NCBI RefSeq assembly: GCF_000010985.1
Contig: NC_013939.1
Span: forward strand, 496,001-560,000
Source of the DNA: Deferribacter desulfuricans SSM1
GTDB taxonomy: Bacteria > Chrysiogenota > Deferribacteres > Deferribacterales > Deferribacteraceae
Length of the DNA: 64,000 nucleotides
Direction of reading: 5' to 3'
The notes under the pieces are model-generated. The model saw only the letters and a list, made by a program, of their open reading frames with translations. It did no database searches and was not told where the DNA came from. Positions 38,194 through 47,457 of the stretch are shown piece after piece. Both the position numbers and the translations under genes were made by a program. Positions within the stretch are counted from its first letter, which is position 1; every line of letters starts with the position of its first letter.

Positions 38194-41100
38194 TTAATTT
38201 TCTTCAGAACACTCCATCTTTGTTGATAATTGTTTGTAAATGCTAAATCTTCTTTTAATGGTTTCGTCAAGAAATTCGGCAAGCATTTTTGCCCTTTCTG
38301 GGAACATCTTAGCAACAGCTCTAAATCTGTTTTCAGCTTTTAGGAATTCAGAAACAGATTTTTTCAACTCTTTTGTATCAAGTTGAAGTGGATTTTTACC
38401 CTGTTCTGTAAGTCTTGGGTCAAATCTATAAAGTAGCCAGTATCCAGATTGAACTGCTAACCTTTGATGCTCAACCCCTTTACTCATATCAATACCGTGA
38501 GCTATACAGTGGCAATTTGCTATAATGATAGATGGACCATCATAGCTTTCTGCTTCAACAAAAGCTTTTATACACTGTGCAGGATTAGAAAGTGATACCT
38601 GAGCAACATAAACATGGCCATAACTCATAGCCATCATACCAAGATCTTTTTTAGGGTTTTCTTTACCACTAAATGCAAATTTAGCAAATGCACCGATGTT
38701 AGTAGCTTTTGATGACTGTCCACCAGTGTTTGAGTAAACCTCTGTATCAAGGACAAGGATGTTTACGTTATTTTTTTGAGCTAACACATGGTCTAAGCCA
38801 CCATAACCTATGTCATAAGCCCACCCATCTCCACCAATAATCCATACAGATTTTTTGATTAGATAATCAGCAACATCATAAAGTAATTTAGCTTTATCAT
38901 CATCAAGCCCTTTGAGTATTTCTTTAAGTTTAGCAACTCTTTCTCTCTGTTTTTCAACTCCAACTTGGTCAGATTGATCTGCATTAAGGATTTCTTCAGC
39001 TAAATCTGCTCCAACTTTATCTTTTAATTCGGTTAATAACTCAGTAGCTTGTTGTTTAAATTTTTCTACAGCCAAACTCATTCCAAGACCAAATTCTGCA
39101 TTATCTTCAAAAAGTGAATTTGACCAAGCTGGGCCTCTGCCATCAGCTCTTTTTGTGTAAGGTGTTGTTGGGAGGTTACCACCATAGATTGATGAACAAC
39201 CTGTAGCATTGGCAATAATTGCTCTATCTCCAAAAAGATGTGTAACAAGTCTTACATATGGTGTTTCACCACAACCAGCACAGGCTCCAGAAAATTCAAA
39301 CAGATGTGGAGCAAGCTGACTACCTTTTAATGTGGCTTTATTGTATTTTGAGTAATCTAAATCAGGGATTGTTAAGAAAAATTCCCAATTTTTACTTTCT
39401 TGTTCTCTAATAGGTGGTTGAGGAACCATATTGATTGCTTTTTTAGTTGGATCAGTTTTACTTTTAGCAGGACAGTTGTAAACGCAAGCACCACAACCTG
39501 TACAATCTTCAACTGATACCTGGATAGTAAATTTCATACCTGCAAACTCTTTGCCTTTTGCATCTACTGCTTTAAATGTTTCTGGTGCATTTTCTAAATA
39601 TTTTGGATCATAAACCTTCATCCTAATTGTAGCGTGCGGACATACAAATGAGCAGATACCACACTGAATACAAACCTCTGGATCCCATTCAGGAACATTT
39701 AGAGCAATATTTCTCTTTTCATATTTTGATGTGCCTGTTGGATAAGTTCCATCATCTGGAAGCCATGAAACAGGTACATCATCCCCTTCCATCGCAATCA
39801 TTTTGCTAATAGCTTTTCTAACTATTTCTGGTGCATCTGGATTGTCTATATACTTATGCATTTTTGTATTGGATGTGATCTGTTTTGGATAGTTTACTTC
39901 GTAAACTTCATTCATTCCAGCTTCTACAGCTTTAATGTTCATATTAACTACTTCATCACCGTATTTTCCATAAGTTTTCTTGATAGCGTCTTTAATAGCA
40001 TCAACTGCTTTATCAAATGGGATAACATTTGATATTTTAAAGAATGCAGTTTGAAGAATTACATTTACTCTTCCACCAAGGCCTATTTCTTCTGCTATTT
40101 TGTTTGCATTTATTACATAAAATTTAGCTTCTTTTTCAATAATTTGTTCTTGAACCTCTTTTGGAAGTTTATCCCATACTTCATCTTTTGTATAGATACT
40201 GTTGAGCAAGAATATTCCACCCTTTTTGAGTGGTTTTAAAATTTCATACTGCTCTAAGAATGAGAAATTGTGACATGCAACAAAGTCAGCTTCTTGTATT
40301 AGGTAAGAACTTCTAATTGGTTTTTTACCGAATCTTACATGGGAAACAGTCATTGAACCAGATTTCTTAGAGTCATACACAAAGTAAGCCTGAACAAAGT
40401 TATCTGTCAATTCACCAATAATTTTTGCAGAGTTTTTGTTTGCTCCAACTGTACCATCTGAGCCTAGGCCATAAAACATACCGTTGAAAACATCATCCTG
40501 AGGTGTAAGCCAATTTGGATCATAATCAAGACTTTTAAAGGTAACATCATCTTTGATACCAACAGAGAAACCGTTGATTGGTTCATCTTTATCGAGATTG
40601 TCAAATACTGCCTTAACCATAGCAGGTGTGAAGTCTTTTGAACCTAAGCCGTATCTTCCTCCAACGATTACAGGGTATCTATCGAAGTTAACCATCTTTT
40701 TCTGCATTGCTTCGCCAATTGCAGTTCTAACATCTAAATAAAGTGGTTCGCCAAGAGAACCTGGCTCTTTTGTCCTATCAAGAACAGCTATCTTCTTAAC
40801 AGTTTTTGGAAGTGCATTTATAAAAGCTTCAAGAGGGAATGGTCTATAAAGCCTTATTTTTATTACGCCTACTTTTTCCCCTTGAGAGTTTAAATATTCG
40901 ACTGTTTCGTGTGTTACATCAGCGCCAGAACCCATAATTACAATAACTTTTTCTGCATCAGGAGCGCCAACATAATCTACAAGATTGTATCTTCTTCCTG
41001 TAAGCTCAAAAAATTTGTCCATCTGTTTTTGAACAATTTCAGGCACTTTTTCGTAATATTTATTTACAGCTTCTCTACTTTGGAAGAAAACATCTGGGTT

Positions 41101-41763
41101 TTGTGAGGTCCCTTTAATAACTGGTTTTTCTGGATTCAATGCTCTTTCTTTGTGTTTTCTAACTAACTCATCATCAATCATTACTCTCATATCATCGTGA
41201 GAAAGCTGCTCTATTTTTTGAATTTCGTGAGATGTTCTAAAGCCATCAAAGAAATGTAAGAAAGGTACTCTTGATTCCAAAGTAGAAGCCTGTGCAATTA
41301 AAGCAAAATCCATTACTTCTTGTGGATTGTTAGATGCAAGTAATGCCCAGCCAGTTTGTCTACATGCCATTACGTCTGAATGATCACCAAAAATTGATAA
41401 TGCATGTGTAGCAACAGCCCTTGCACTTACATGGAAAACTGTCGGAGTTAGCTCTCCGGCAATTTTATACATATTTGGGATCATTAATAGAAGACCCTGA
41501 GATGCGGTAAATGTTGTGGTCAAAGCACCAGCTGAAAGTGAACCGTGGCATGCACCTGCTGCACCACCTTCTGATTGCATTTCTATTACTTTAGGTACAG
41601 TACCCCATATATTCTTTTGTCCTTTTGCGCTCATTTCATCGGCCAATTCACCCATAACTGAGGAAGGTGTAATTGGATAAATTGCTATTACCTCGTTTGT
41701 TGCGTGAGCCACGTAAGCGGCTGCAGTATTACCATCTACGTTTACGTATTTTCTTTGAGACAT
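38194..41763 (-). CDS. nifJ: pyruvate:ferredoxin (flavodoxin) oxidoreductase
   Basis: Single-chain 1189-residue enzyme that interconverts pyruvate + CoA and acetyl-CoA + CO2 with ferredoxin. The order is alpha domain (AAYVAHATNEVIAIYPITPSSVMGELAD), gamma domain, a two-cluster ferredoxin domain (CIQCGICSFVCPH; CTGCGACVYNCPA), then the TPP domain (GCSSIYGGN, IGGDGWAYDIGYGGLDH) with extra Cys in GACAGCGE. Start is ATG 41763 with AAGGAGG. Strong promoter at 41801-41829, plus its own terminator: monocistronic, probably highly expressed. Confidence 0.98.
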   Translation of the reverse strand: MSQRKYVNVDGNTAAAYVAHATNEVIAIYPITPSSVMGELADEMSAKGQKNIWGTVPKVIEMQSEGGAAGACHGSLSAGALTTTFTASQGLLLMIPNMYKIAGELTPTVFHVSARAVATHALSIFGDHSDVMACRQTGWALLASNNPQEVMDFALIAQASTLESRVPFLHFFDGFRTSHEIQKIEQLSHDDMRVMIDDELVRKHKERALNPEKPVIKGTSQNPDVFFQSREAVNKYYEKVPEIVQKQMDKFFELTGRRYNLVDYVGAPDAEKVIVIMGSGADVTHETVEYLNSQGEKVGVIKIRLYRPFPLEAFINALPKTVKKIAVLDRTKEPGSLGEPLYLDVRTAIGEAMQKKMVNFDRYPVIVGGRYGLGSKDFTPAMVKAVFDNLDKDEPINGFSVGIKDDVTFKSLDYDPNWLTPQDDVFNGMFYGLGSDGTVGANKNSAKIIGELTDNFVQAYFVYDSKKSGSMTVSHVRFGKKPIRSSYLIQEADFVACHNFSFLEQYEILKPLKKGGIFLLNSIYTKDEVWDKLPKEVQEQIIEKEAKFYVINANKIAEEIGLGGRVNVILQTAFFKISNVIPFDKAVDAIKDAIKKTYGKYGDEVVNMNIKAVEAGMNEVYEVNYPKQITSNTKMHKYIDNPDAPEIVRKAISKMIAMEGDDVPVSWLPDDGTYPTGTSKYEKRNIALNVPEWDPEVCIQCGICSFVCPHATIRMKVYDPKYLENAPETFKAVDAKGKEFAGMKFTIQVSVEDCTGCGACVYNCPAKSKTDPTKKAINMVPQPPIREQESKNWEFFLTIPDLDYSKYNKATLKGSQLAPHLFEFSGACAGCGETPYVRLVTHLFGDRAIIANATGCSSIYGGNLPTTPYTKRADGRGPAWSNSLFEDNAEFGLGMSLAVEKFKQQATELLTELKDKVGADLAEEILNADQSDQVGVEKQRERVAKLKEILKGLDDDKAKLLYDVADYLIKKSVWIIGGDGWAYDIGYGGLDHVLAQKNNVNILVLDTEVYSNTGGQSSKATNIGAFAKFAFSGKENPKKDLGMMAMSYGHVYVAQVSLSNPAQCIKAFVEAESYDGPSIIIANCHCIAHGIDMSKGVEHQRLAVQSGYWLLYRFDPRLTEQGKNPLQLDTKELKKSVSEFLKAENRFRAVAKMFPERAKMLAEFLDETIKRRFSIYKQLSTKMECSEEN

Positions 41764-41800
41764 CAAAAACCTCCTTATTGAAATTTATCAAAGATAAAAT

Positions 41801-41829
41801 TTTATAGCACCTTAATAGGCTTCAGTCAA
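41801..41829 (-). promoter_or_regulatory. nifJ promoter
   Basis: Minus strand TTGACT (41829-41824), 17 bases, TATAAA (41806-41801); start about 30 bases before the ATG. Confidence 0.75.
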
Positions 41830-41915
41830 ACAATTTTCATTGATTTTTCAGTATTTAAAACTCACTAAATATAGAATTTCGTTTTAAAGTTATGGTCAAA
41901 TTTTTATAAAAATTC

Positions 41916-41944
41916 TTGCAAAAAAAAGATTGTAATGATATAAG
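41916..41944 (+). promoter_or_regulatory. acyl-CoA ligase promoter
   Basis: TTGCAA (41916-41921), 17 bases, TATAAG (41939-41944), with a GGGGTG ribosome site before ATG 41996. Divergent from nifJ. Confidence 0.6.
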
Positions 41945-41995
41945 TTTGCTGAAGCTTTATAAAATTTAGTAAAATTAAACAAGATGGGGTGATAT

Positions 41996-43651
41996 ATGAA
42001 AGATTTTAGTTTTATTGAACAAACGATTGGTGATTATTTAAAATATATAGCAAAAGAGTATTCAGATAATGAAGCAGTAGTTTATCCATTTAGAAATTTA
42101 AGGATGACTTATAGAGAACTTGATGAATATACAGATAAATTAGCTTATGCTTTATTAAAGTTAGGTGTTAAAAAGGGGGATCATGTAGCAATCTGGGCTA
42201 ATAATATTCCAGAGTGGATTTACCTTTTATTTGCTACAGCTAAAATTGGAGCAGTCCTTGTAACAGTTAATACTCTTTATCGAGAAAGAGAGTTGGAATA
42301 TTTGTTGAAACAATCGGACAGTAAATTTTTGTTTTTGGTGGAAAAATATAAAACGTTAAATTATGTTGAGACTCTTTATAACATTTATCCAGAACTTAAA
42401 GAGTCTAAAAAATCAGATAAATTCCCTTTGTTGGAAAAGGTAATCATATTTGATGAGAGACAATTTGATGGTATAATGAAATTTTCTGATTTGGTTAAAA
42501 TGGGAGATGATATTGATTATAAAAAGTTAAATGAAGTTATGAATTCTTTGCACTTTGATGATGTTATCAATATGCAGTACACATCAGGAACTACTGGTTT
42601 CCCAAAGGGTGTAATGCTTACGCATTATAATATTTTAAACAATGCTTATGCTATAGGCCATGTAATGAATTTTACAGATAAAGATAGATTATGTATTCCA
42701 GTGCCTTTTTTCCACTGTTTTGGATTGGTTTTAAGTATTCTAGTATGTTTGACACATGGTGCAACAATGGTGCCGGTTGAAAATTTTAATCCGATAGAGG
42801 TTTTAAAAACTGTGGAAAAAGAAAGATGTACAGCATTGCACGGTGTCCCTACAATGTTTATTTCTGAGCTTCAAGTTTTAGAGCACGAAAAATTTGATAT
42901 ATCTTCACTTCGTACAGGTATAATGGCTGGATCACCATGCCCTGTAGAGGTCATGAGGAAAGTGATGGAAGTTATGAATATGAGTGAAATAACGATTGTT
43001 TATGGACAGACAGAAGCTTCTCCAGGAATAACACAAACGAGAGTTGATGATGATATTGAAAAGCGGGTTGCAACGGTTGGTAAAGAGCTTCCGGGAGTGG
43101 AAGTAAAAATTGTAGACCCAACGACAGGCAAAGAGTGTCCACCTAATGTTGCTGGTGAGCTGTGTGCTAGAGGATATAATGTGATGAAAGGGTATTATAA
43201 AATGGAAGAAGCCACCAAAAAAGCTATAGATGAAGATGGTTGGTTACACACAGGTGATTTAGCTCTAAAAACTGAAGATGGTTATTATGTGATTACTGGA
43301 AGAATAAAAGATATGATAATAAGGGGTGGGGAAAATATTTATCCTAAAGAGATAGAAGATTTTCTTTATACTTATGATGCTATTGAAGATGTGCAGATTG
43401 TAGGTGTTCCTGATAAAAAATATGGTGAAGAAGTTATGGCTTTTATAAAATTGAAACCGAAATACAGAGGTAAAGTAACTCCTGATGATATTAGAGCATT
43501 TTGCAAAGGTAAAATTGCTGATTATAAAATACCAAAATATATAGAGTTTGTTGATGAATATCCTATGACAGCAAGTGGTAAGATTCAAAAATATAAATTA
43601 CGTGAGATGGCGATAGATAAACTAAATTTAGAACCAGTGCTGAATAAATAG
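41996..43651 (+). CDS. AMP-dependent fatty acyl-CoA ligase
   Basis: The 551-residue member of the ANL superfamily has a P-loop-like YTSGTTGFPKGVMLTH (about 195-210), YGQTEASPGI, DGWLHTGDLA, GRIKDMIIRGGENIYP and the catalytic Lys in TASGKIQKYKLRE near the C-terminus. The set fits medium/long-chain acyl-CoA synthetases of the FadD/YngI type. It adenylates a carboxylate with ATP, then forms the CoA thioester. Substrate chain length cannot be read from sequence. Confidence 0.9.
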   Translation: MKDFSFIEQTIGDYLKYIAKEYSDNEAVVYPFRNLRMTYRELDEYTDKLAYALLKLGVKKGDHVAIWANNIPEWIYLLFATAKIGAVLVTVNTLYRERELEYLLKQSDSKFLFLVEKYKTLNYVETLYNIYPELKESKKSDKFPLLEKVIIFDERQFDGIMKFSDLVKMGDDIDYKKLNEVMNSLHFDDVINMQYTSGTTGFPKGVMLTHYNILNNAYAIGHVMNFTDKDRLCIPVPFFHCFGLVLSILVCLTHGATMVPVENFNPIEVLKTVEKERCTALHGVPTMFISELQVLEHEKFDISSLRTGIMAGSPCPVEVMRKVMEVMNMSEITIVYGQTEASPGITQTRVDDDIEKRVATVGKELPGVEVKIVDPTTGKECPPNVAGELCARGYNVMKGYYKMEEATKKAIDEDGWLHTGDLALKTEDGYYVITGRIKDMIIRGGENIYPKEIEDFLYTYDAIEDVQIVGVPDKKYGEEVMAFIKLKPKYRGKVTPDDIRAFCKGKIADYKIPKYIEFVDEYPMTASGKIQKYKLREMAIDKLNLEPVLNK

Positions 43652-43734
43652 TGGAATGTTGCCAATATTTTTAAAAAATTAGACTGTTGTGCAATAGTCT
43701 AAAGTGTTAATAATAATAAAGATAAGATTGCTTC

Positions 43735-43796
43735 GTCGCATTTGCTCCTCGCAATGACTGGGAAATTTGTCATTGCGAGCGTTAGTGAATCAATCT
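43735..43796. repeat. dispersed palindromic repeat, copy 3
   Basis: AGATTGCTTCG...CGCAATGAC and GTCATTGCGAGCGTTAGTGAATCAATCT. The left flank has a small palindrome (AGACT-GTTGTGCAA-TAGTCT) and the right flank TTGTGCAATAACC. The 357-base gap 43652-44008 also holds a GAATGGCGGGGTCGAAATGAC stretch at about 43872-43892 that looks like another repeat type, and the trkH promoter. Confidence 0.75.
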
Positions 43797-43974
43797 AGCA
43801 TATTTAGTATCTATTTTTGTGCAATAACCTCAATATATTAAAAAATTTTACACTAAGCATCTCCCATACTGAATGGCGGGGTCGAAATGACTAATAAATT
43901 GGTTATTGTGCTATAATGAAGCAATTTGGTTTATTGAAGCATCTATTAATGAACAACTCTATTGATTATTAAAG

Positions 43975-44002
43975 TTGACATTAATCTAAAAAGTAATATT
44001 AT
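43975..44002 (+). promoter_or_regulatory. trkH promoter (leaderless type)
   Basis: TTGACA (43975-43980), 16 bases, TATTAT (43997-44002), six bases, ATG at 44009. No ribosome site precedes the ATG. Confidence 0.65.
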
Positions 44003-44008
44003 TCGCGC

Positions 44009-45289
44009 ATGAAAAAAATAAAATTAAGTCCTTGGACTTATCTTATTTTGACTTTTTTGATATTAATTTTTGTTGGTTCAATACTTTTAAAATTAAAAGG
44101 GACTTATAATGGTAATTTAAGCTACATAGATGCATTGTTTACTTCTACTTCGGCAGTATGTGTAACAGGTTTAATTGTAACAAATACGTCTAATTTTACT
44201 CTATTTGGACAATCTATTATTTTACTATTAATTCAATTAGGAGCTCTTGGGATAATGACATTGAGCTCATCTTTATATATTTTTCTCCGTGGCGAACTAG
44301 GGCTTGATCAAAGGATAATGGTTGCAAAAATAACAGATGTTTTTGCACTTCATGAAGTTGAAAATATTTTAGTGTATATAATCAAGTACACATTTATCAT
44401 AGAGTTGATAGGAGCAATCTTGTTAAGTGTTGGTTTTTTATTGCAGGGGTTTCATTTATCAAGTGCTGTTTATTATGGGATCTTTCATTCTATCTCTGCT
44501 TTTTGTAATGCTGGTTTCTCAACTTTTGATGATAGTCTAATTAATTCTAATGCTATAGTTAAAATTACAACAATGTGTCTGATTATATTAGGAGGTATAG
44601 GTTATTACGTTATATATGATCTACAAAAAAGTTTTCAAAAAAAAGTAAGACTGAAGTTGCATACTAAAGTTGTATTAATGACAACATTTTTATTAATAAT
44701 AGTTGGTTTTTTAGTTTTTAGTATAATAGAAAAAGAGATGGGAATTGTGGATGGTTTTTTTCAATCAGTTACTGCAAGAACAGCTGGGTTTAATTCTGTT
44801 GATTTAGGTCAGTTGCATAATATTAGTAAGTTTATGTTGATTATTTTAATGATAATTGGAGCTTCACCTGGTTCAACTGGTGGTGGTGTGAAAACAACAA
44901 CTTTTTTCATTGCGTTTGTATCAATTTTGCGTGTTATAAAAGGGGAGAATAAAATAATAATTTTTAAAAGACAGATACCTTATCAAACGATTCTTAGAGC
45001 GTTTGCATTAATTTTTCTTTATTTGGCTGTTGATGTTGTTTCAACATTGATTTTATTGTATTTTTACAATTACGATTTTTTAGAGATGTTATTTGAGGTA
45101 ACATCTGCACTTAGTACTGTTGGTTTAAGTTTAGGTATAACAACAAAGTTAACTATGGCAGGGAAGATCGTTATAATTTGTTGTATGTTTTTGGGAAGAG
45201 TTGGGCCTGCAGCTCTTGTAATGGCTATGTTGGGGAAAGAAAAGAGAACTTTTGTACAATATCCAGAAGAAAAGGTAGTGTTGGGGTGA
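44009..45289 (+). CDS. trkH: TrkH/KtrB-family potassium uptake membrane subunit
   Basis: The 426 residues form four membrane-pore-membrane repeats, each with a selectivity-filter glycine: TSAVCVTGLIV, SAFCNAGFSTF, TARTAGFNSVD and TSALSTVGLSLG. The GASPGSTGGGVKTTT segment is typical for the third repeat. Size and single-RCK-gene partner favour KtrB type over the longer TrkH. The gating partner follows after three bases. It is probably translated from a leaderless mRNA. Confidence 0.94.
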   Translation: MKKIKLSPWTYLILTFLILIFVGSILLKLKGTYNGNLSYIDALFTSTSAVCVTGLIVTNTSNFTLFGQSIILLLIQLGALGIMTLSSSLYIFLRGELGLDQRIMVAKITDVFALHEVENILVYIIKYTFIIELIGAILLSVGFLLQGFHLSSAVYYGIFHSISAFCNAGFSTFDDSLINSNAIVKITTMCLIILGGIGYYVIYDLQKSFQKKVRLKLHTKVVLMTTFLLIIVGFLVFSIIEKEMGIVDGFFQSVTARTAGFNSVDLGQLHNISKFMLIILMIIGASPGSTGGGVKTTTFFIAFVSILRVIKGENKIIIFKRQIPYQTILRAFALIFLYLAVDVVSTLILLYFYNYDFLEMLFEVTSALSTVGLSLGITTKLTMAGKIVIICCMFLGRVGPAALVMAMLGKEKRTFVQYPEEKVVLG

Positions 45290-45292
45290 TTT

Positions 45293-45952
45293 ATGTTTGA
45301 AAAAGCAAAGGATGTTTTGGTTATTGGTTTAGGTATTTTTGGTTATGAGTTAGCTGTTAAATTGGCCAAAGAGGGTTTAAATGTATTAGCTGTTGATAAA
45401 AACACTAAAATTATTAATCAAATCAAGGATGAAGTTACAGATGCCCTTGTTGCTGATGCTGCAAATGAAGATGCCTTAAAAGAGTTATCGGTGGATAAGT
45501 TTGATAAAATAATTTTGGGTCTAAGTAGCAATTTTGAGAGTTTAATATTGTGTATTACTTATTTAAGAAAATTGGGAGCAAAAAATATTATAGCAAAAGC
45601 AAGCACAAATATACAAAAGGAGATTTTACTCAAAATTGGTGCAGATGAGGTTATTTTACCAGAAAAAGAGATTGCCACAAAGCTTGCAGAAAAGATTGCA
45701 AGACCGAATATATTGGACTTTTTTGAATTAGGTGATGAAACGGCTGTGGCTACAATAAAAGTACCCGAAAAATTTTATAATAAAAGTTTAGCAGAGATTG
45801 ATTTGAGAAGGAAACATAATATTACAGCAATTATTTTAATTAGAGATGGTAGAGCTAAACTTATAAAAGATGCCTCTTTAAAATTGGAAAAAGGTGATGA
45901 ATTAGTTGTTGCAGGTGAAGAAGATTCAATAAAAAAGGTTTTTTCAAAATAA
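45293..45952 (+). CDS. trkA: TrkA/KtrA-family regulatory subunit (RCK)
   Basis: The 219-residue cytosolic regulator has an N-terminal Rossmann RCK_N domain (VLVIGLGIFGYELA, GLGxFG near 12-17; acidic end AVDKN; VADAANEDALKEL) and a C-terminal RCK_C domain (FYNKSLAEIDLRRKHNITAIILIRDGR). It binds nucleotides and gates the potassium channel encoded just upstream. Same operon. Confidence 0.94.
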   Translation: MFEKAKDVLVIGLGIFGYELAVKLAKEGLNVLAVDKNTKIINQIKDEVTDALVADAANEDALKELSVDKFDKIILGLSSNFESLILCITYLRKLGAKNIIAKASTNIQKEILLKIGADEVILPEKEIATKLAEKIARPNILDFFELGDETAVATIKVPEKFYNKSLAEIDLRRKHNITAIILIRDGRAKLIKDASLKLEKGDELVVAGEEDSIKKVFSK

Positions 45953-45957
45953 AATGT

Positions 45958-45989
45958 TGGGCCATTGTGAGACTATTCACAACGGCCCA
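45958..45989. terminator. bidirectional hairpin between convergent genes
   Basis: TGGGCCATTGTGA pairs with TCACAACGGCCCA (one mismatch) around a short loop, between the trkA stop and the fprA stop. The T-tract is weak on both sides, so this may be a shared but inefficient terminator. Confidence 0.6.
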
Positions 45990-45994
45990 TAAAT

Positions 45995-47200
45995 TTAGTT
46001 ACCTTCTAAAACTTTTAATGCAAATTCTCGACCCCATTCTTTTGCTTTTTCTAACTCTTCTTCTGATGGAGTCATTTTAACCTTAAAAGCAGGTAGTGGT
46101 AGTTTCATCCTCATTGTTTTTAAAACATCTTCAGTCATTTTTATACCTTCACCACTCCAACCATAAGAACCAAATGCTCCAGCTTTTCTGTTAGCAACAT
46201 TTAATACAACGAGATTAGCAAAGAGTGTAAATATAGGTTTTGCAGCTTTTGCATTTAATGTTGGTGAGCCGATTAATAATCCGTGAGAAATTTCAATTTC
46301 ATCAATGATATCGTTCATATTATCAGTAGCTGCATCAAACATTTTTACTTTTACACTGGTTTCCTCAATCCCTTCTTTTATTTTGTCAGCTAGCATTTTT
46401 GTATTACCATAAGCGGTGCCATAAACAATGGTAATTTGTGTATAAGGGTTGTTTAGGTAATATCTATCTGCCTGTTCTTTATAGAAATTTAGATAATAGT
46501 CAATATCTTCTCTTAAAACAGGTCCATGAGAAGGGCAAACCATATCTATTTGAATCCCTTCAATTTTTTTAAATGCCTTTAAAATATGCTCTTTGTATGG
46601 TCTCATTATCATGCTATAGTAGAATCTAAAAGCAGCTTTTGCTTCTTCTTTATTTTCTAATTTATCATTAAAAAGATTATAATCGCAGTAATGAGCACCA
46701 AGGAAATCACATGGAAACAGGATATGGTCTTCTATAAGATAGGTAAACATGGTATCTGGCCAGTGTAAGAAAGGTGTGTGATAAAATGTTAATGTTTTAC
46801 CGCCAAGATCTATAGAATCACCGTCAGTTACAGCTCTACCATTATATTCTTTATTTATTATATTATCTACAAAGGACTTAGCAGTTTTTGAATAGATTAC
46901 CTCGATATTAGGGTTTCTTTCGACAATTGCTGGTAAAGCACCTGAGTGATCAGGCTCGTTATGGTTTAAAATAATGTAATCTATTTCACTAACTGGGCAA
47001 ACTTCTTCTATGGTCTTTATATATTCTTCAGTAAAATTTTTCTTGTTAGCTTCTATTAAGGCTTTTTTCTTTTCACCTATTACTAAGTAGCTATTATAAG
47101 TAGTTCCATGTTCTGTTGGGATCACTATGTCAAATATTTCAAGTTCTGGATCAAAAACACCTACCCAGTAGATATTATCTTTTATTTTTACTGCACCCAT
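45995..47200 (-). CDS. fprA: A-type flavodiiron protein (O2/NO reductase)
   Basis: The 401 residues have a metallo-beta-lactamase-like diiron domain with the HNEPDHSG site (His-x-Glu-x-Asp-His, about 79-86), HWPDTMFTY, CDFLGAH and CPSHGPV. A C-terminal flavodoxin domain follows (IVYGTAYGNTKMLADKI near 253). It reduces oxygen to water (or NO to N2O) using electrons from rubredoxin, encoded directly upstream. The start at ATG 47200 follows GGAGGTGG; a GTG two codons earlier is less likely. A hairpin terminator just before the ribosome site may dampen expression relative to rubredoxin. Confidence 0.95.
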   Translation of the reverse strand: MGAVKIKDNIYWVGVFDPELEIFDIVIPTEHGTTYNSYLVIGEKKKALIEANKKNFTEEYIKTIEEVCPVSEIDYIILNHNEPDHSGALPAIVERNPNIEVIYSKTAKSFVDNIINKEYNGRAVTDGDSIDLGGKTLTFYHTPFLHWPDTMFTYLIEDHILFPCDFLGAHYCDYNLFNDKLENKEEAKAAFRFYYSMIMRPYKEHILKAFKKIEGIQIDMVCPSHGPVLREDIDYYLNFYKEQADRYYLNNPYTQITIVYGTAYGNTKMLADKIKEGIEETSVKVKMFDAATDNMNDIIDEIEISHGLLIGSPTLNAKAAKPIFTLFANLVVLNVANRKAGAFGSYGWSGEGIKMTEDVLKTMRMKLPLPAFKVKMTPSEEELEKAKEWGREFALKVLEGN

Positions 47201-47220
47201 TTCCACCTCCTCAAAAAGAA

Positions 47221-47239
47221 AAGGGGCTTAAAGCCCCTT
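47221..47239 (-). terminator. terminator/attenuator between rubredoxin and flavodiiron genes
   Basis: Minus strand AAGGGGC-TTTAA-GCCCCTT, then TTCTTTTT. It ends about ten bases before the fprA ribosome site, so fprA needs read-through. Confidence 0.8.
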
Positions 47240-47246
47240 GTTTTAA

Positions 47247-47405
47247 TTAATCTTGTGGCTCAAAAGCCTCTTTGCTAGCTCCACACTCTGGACATACCCA
47301 ATCTTCTGGTATATCTTCAAATGCAGTACCTGGCTCTACTCCATTATCAGGATCACCAATTTCTGGATCATAAATCCAACCGCATATTGTACAAACGTAT
47401 TTCAT
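47247..47405 (-). CDS. rubredoxin
   Basis: Small one-iron electron carrier of 52 residues: [15 protein letters not shown], then [18 protein letters not shown], giving the two Cys-x2-Cys-Gly iron ligand pairs. All four cysteines and the aromatic core are present. It would pass electrons to the flavodiiron protein encoded 47 bases downstream. A GGAGGTG ribosome site and a consensus promoter precede it. Confidence 0.98.
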   Translation of the reverse strand: MKYVCTICGWIYDPEIGDPDNGVEPGTAFEDIPEDWVCPECGASKEAFEPQD

Positions 47406-47428
47406 CTTTCACCTCCTATTTTAGAATT

Positions 47429-47457
47429 ATTATAAATTACAGCGTATATTTTGTCAA
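47429..47457 (-). promoter_or_regulatory. rubredoxin promoter (consensus)
   Basis: Minus strand TTGACA (47457-47452), 17 bases, TATAAT (47434-47429): a perfect sigma-70 match. The -35 overlaps the last codons of nrnA. Confidence 0.85.

Noticed and set aside
38151-38315. Upstream extension of pyrF
   Set aside because: It reads through the nifJ terminator and nifJ coding sequence; ATG 38150 has a strong ribosome site and the family start.
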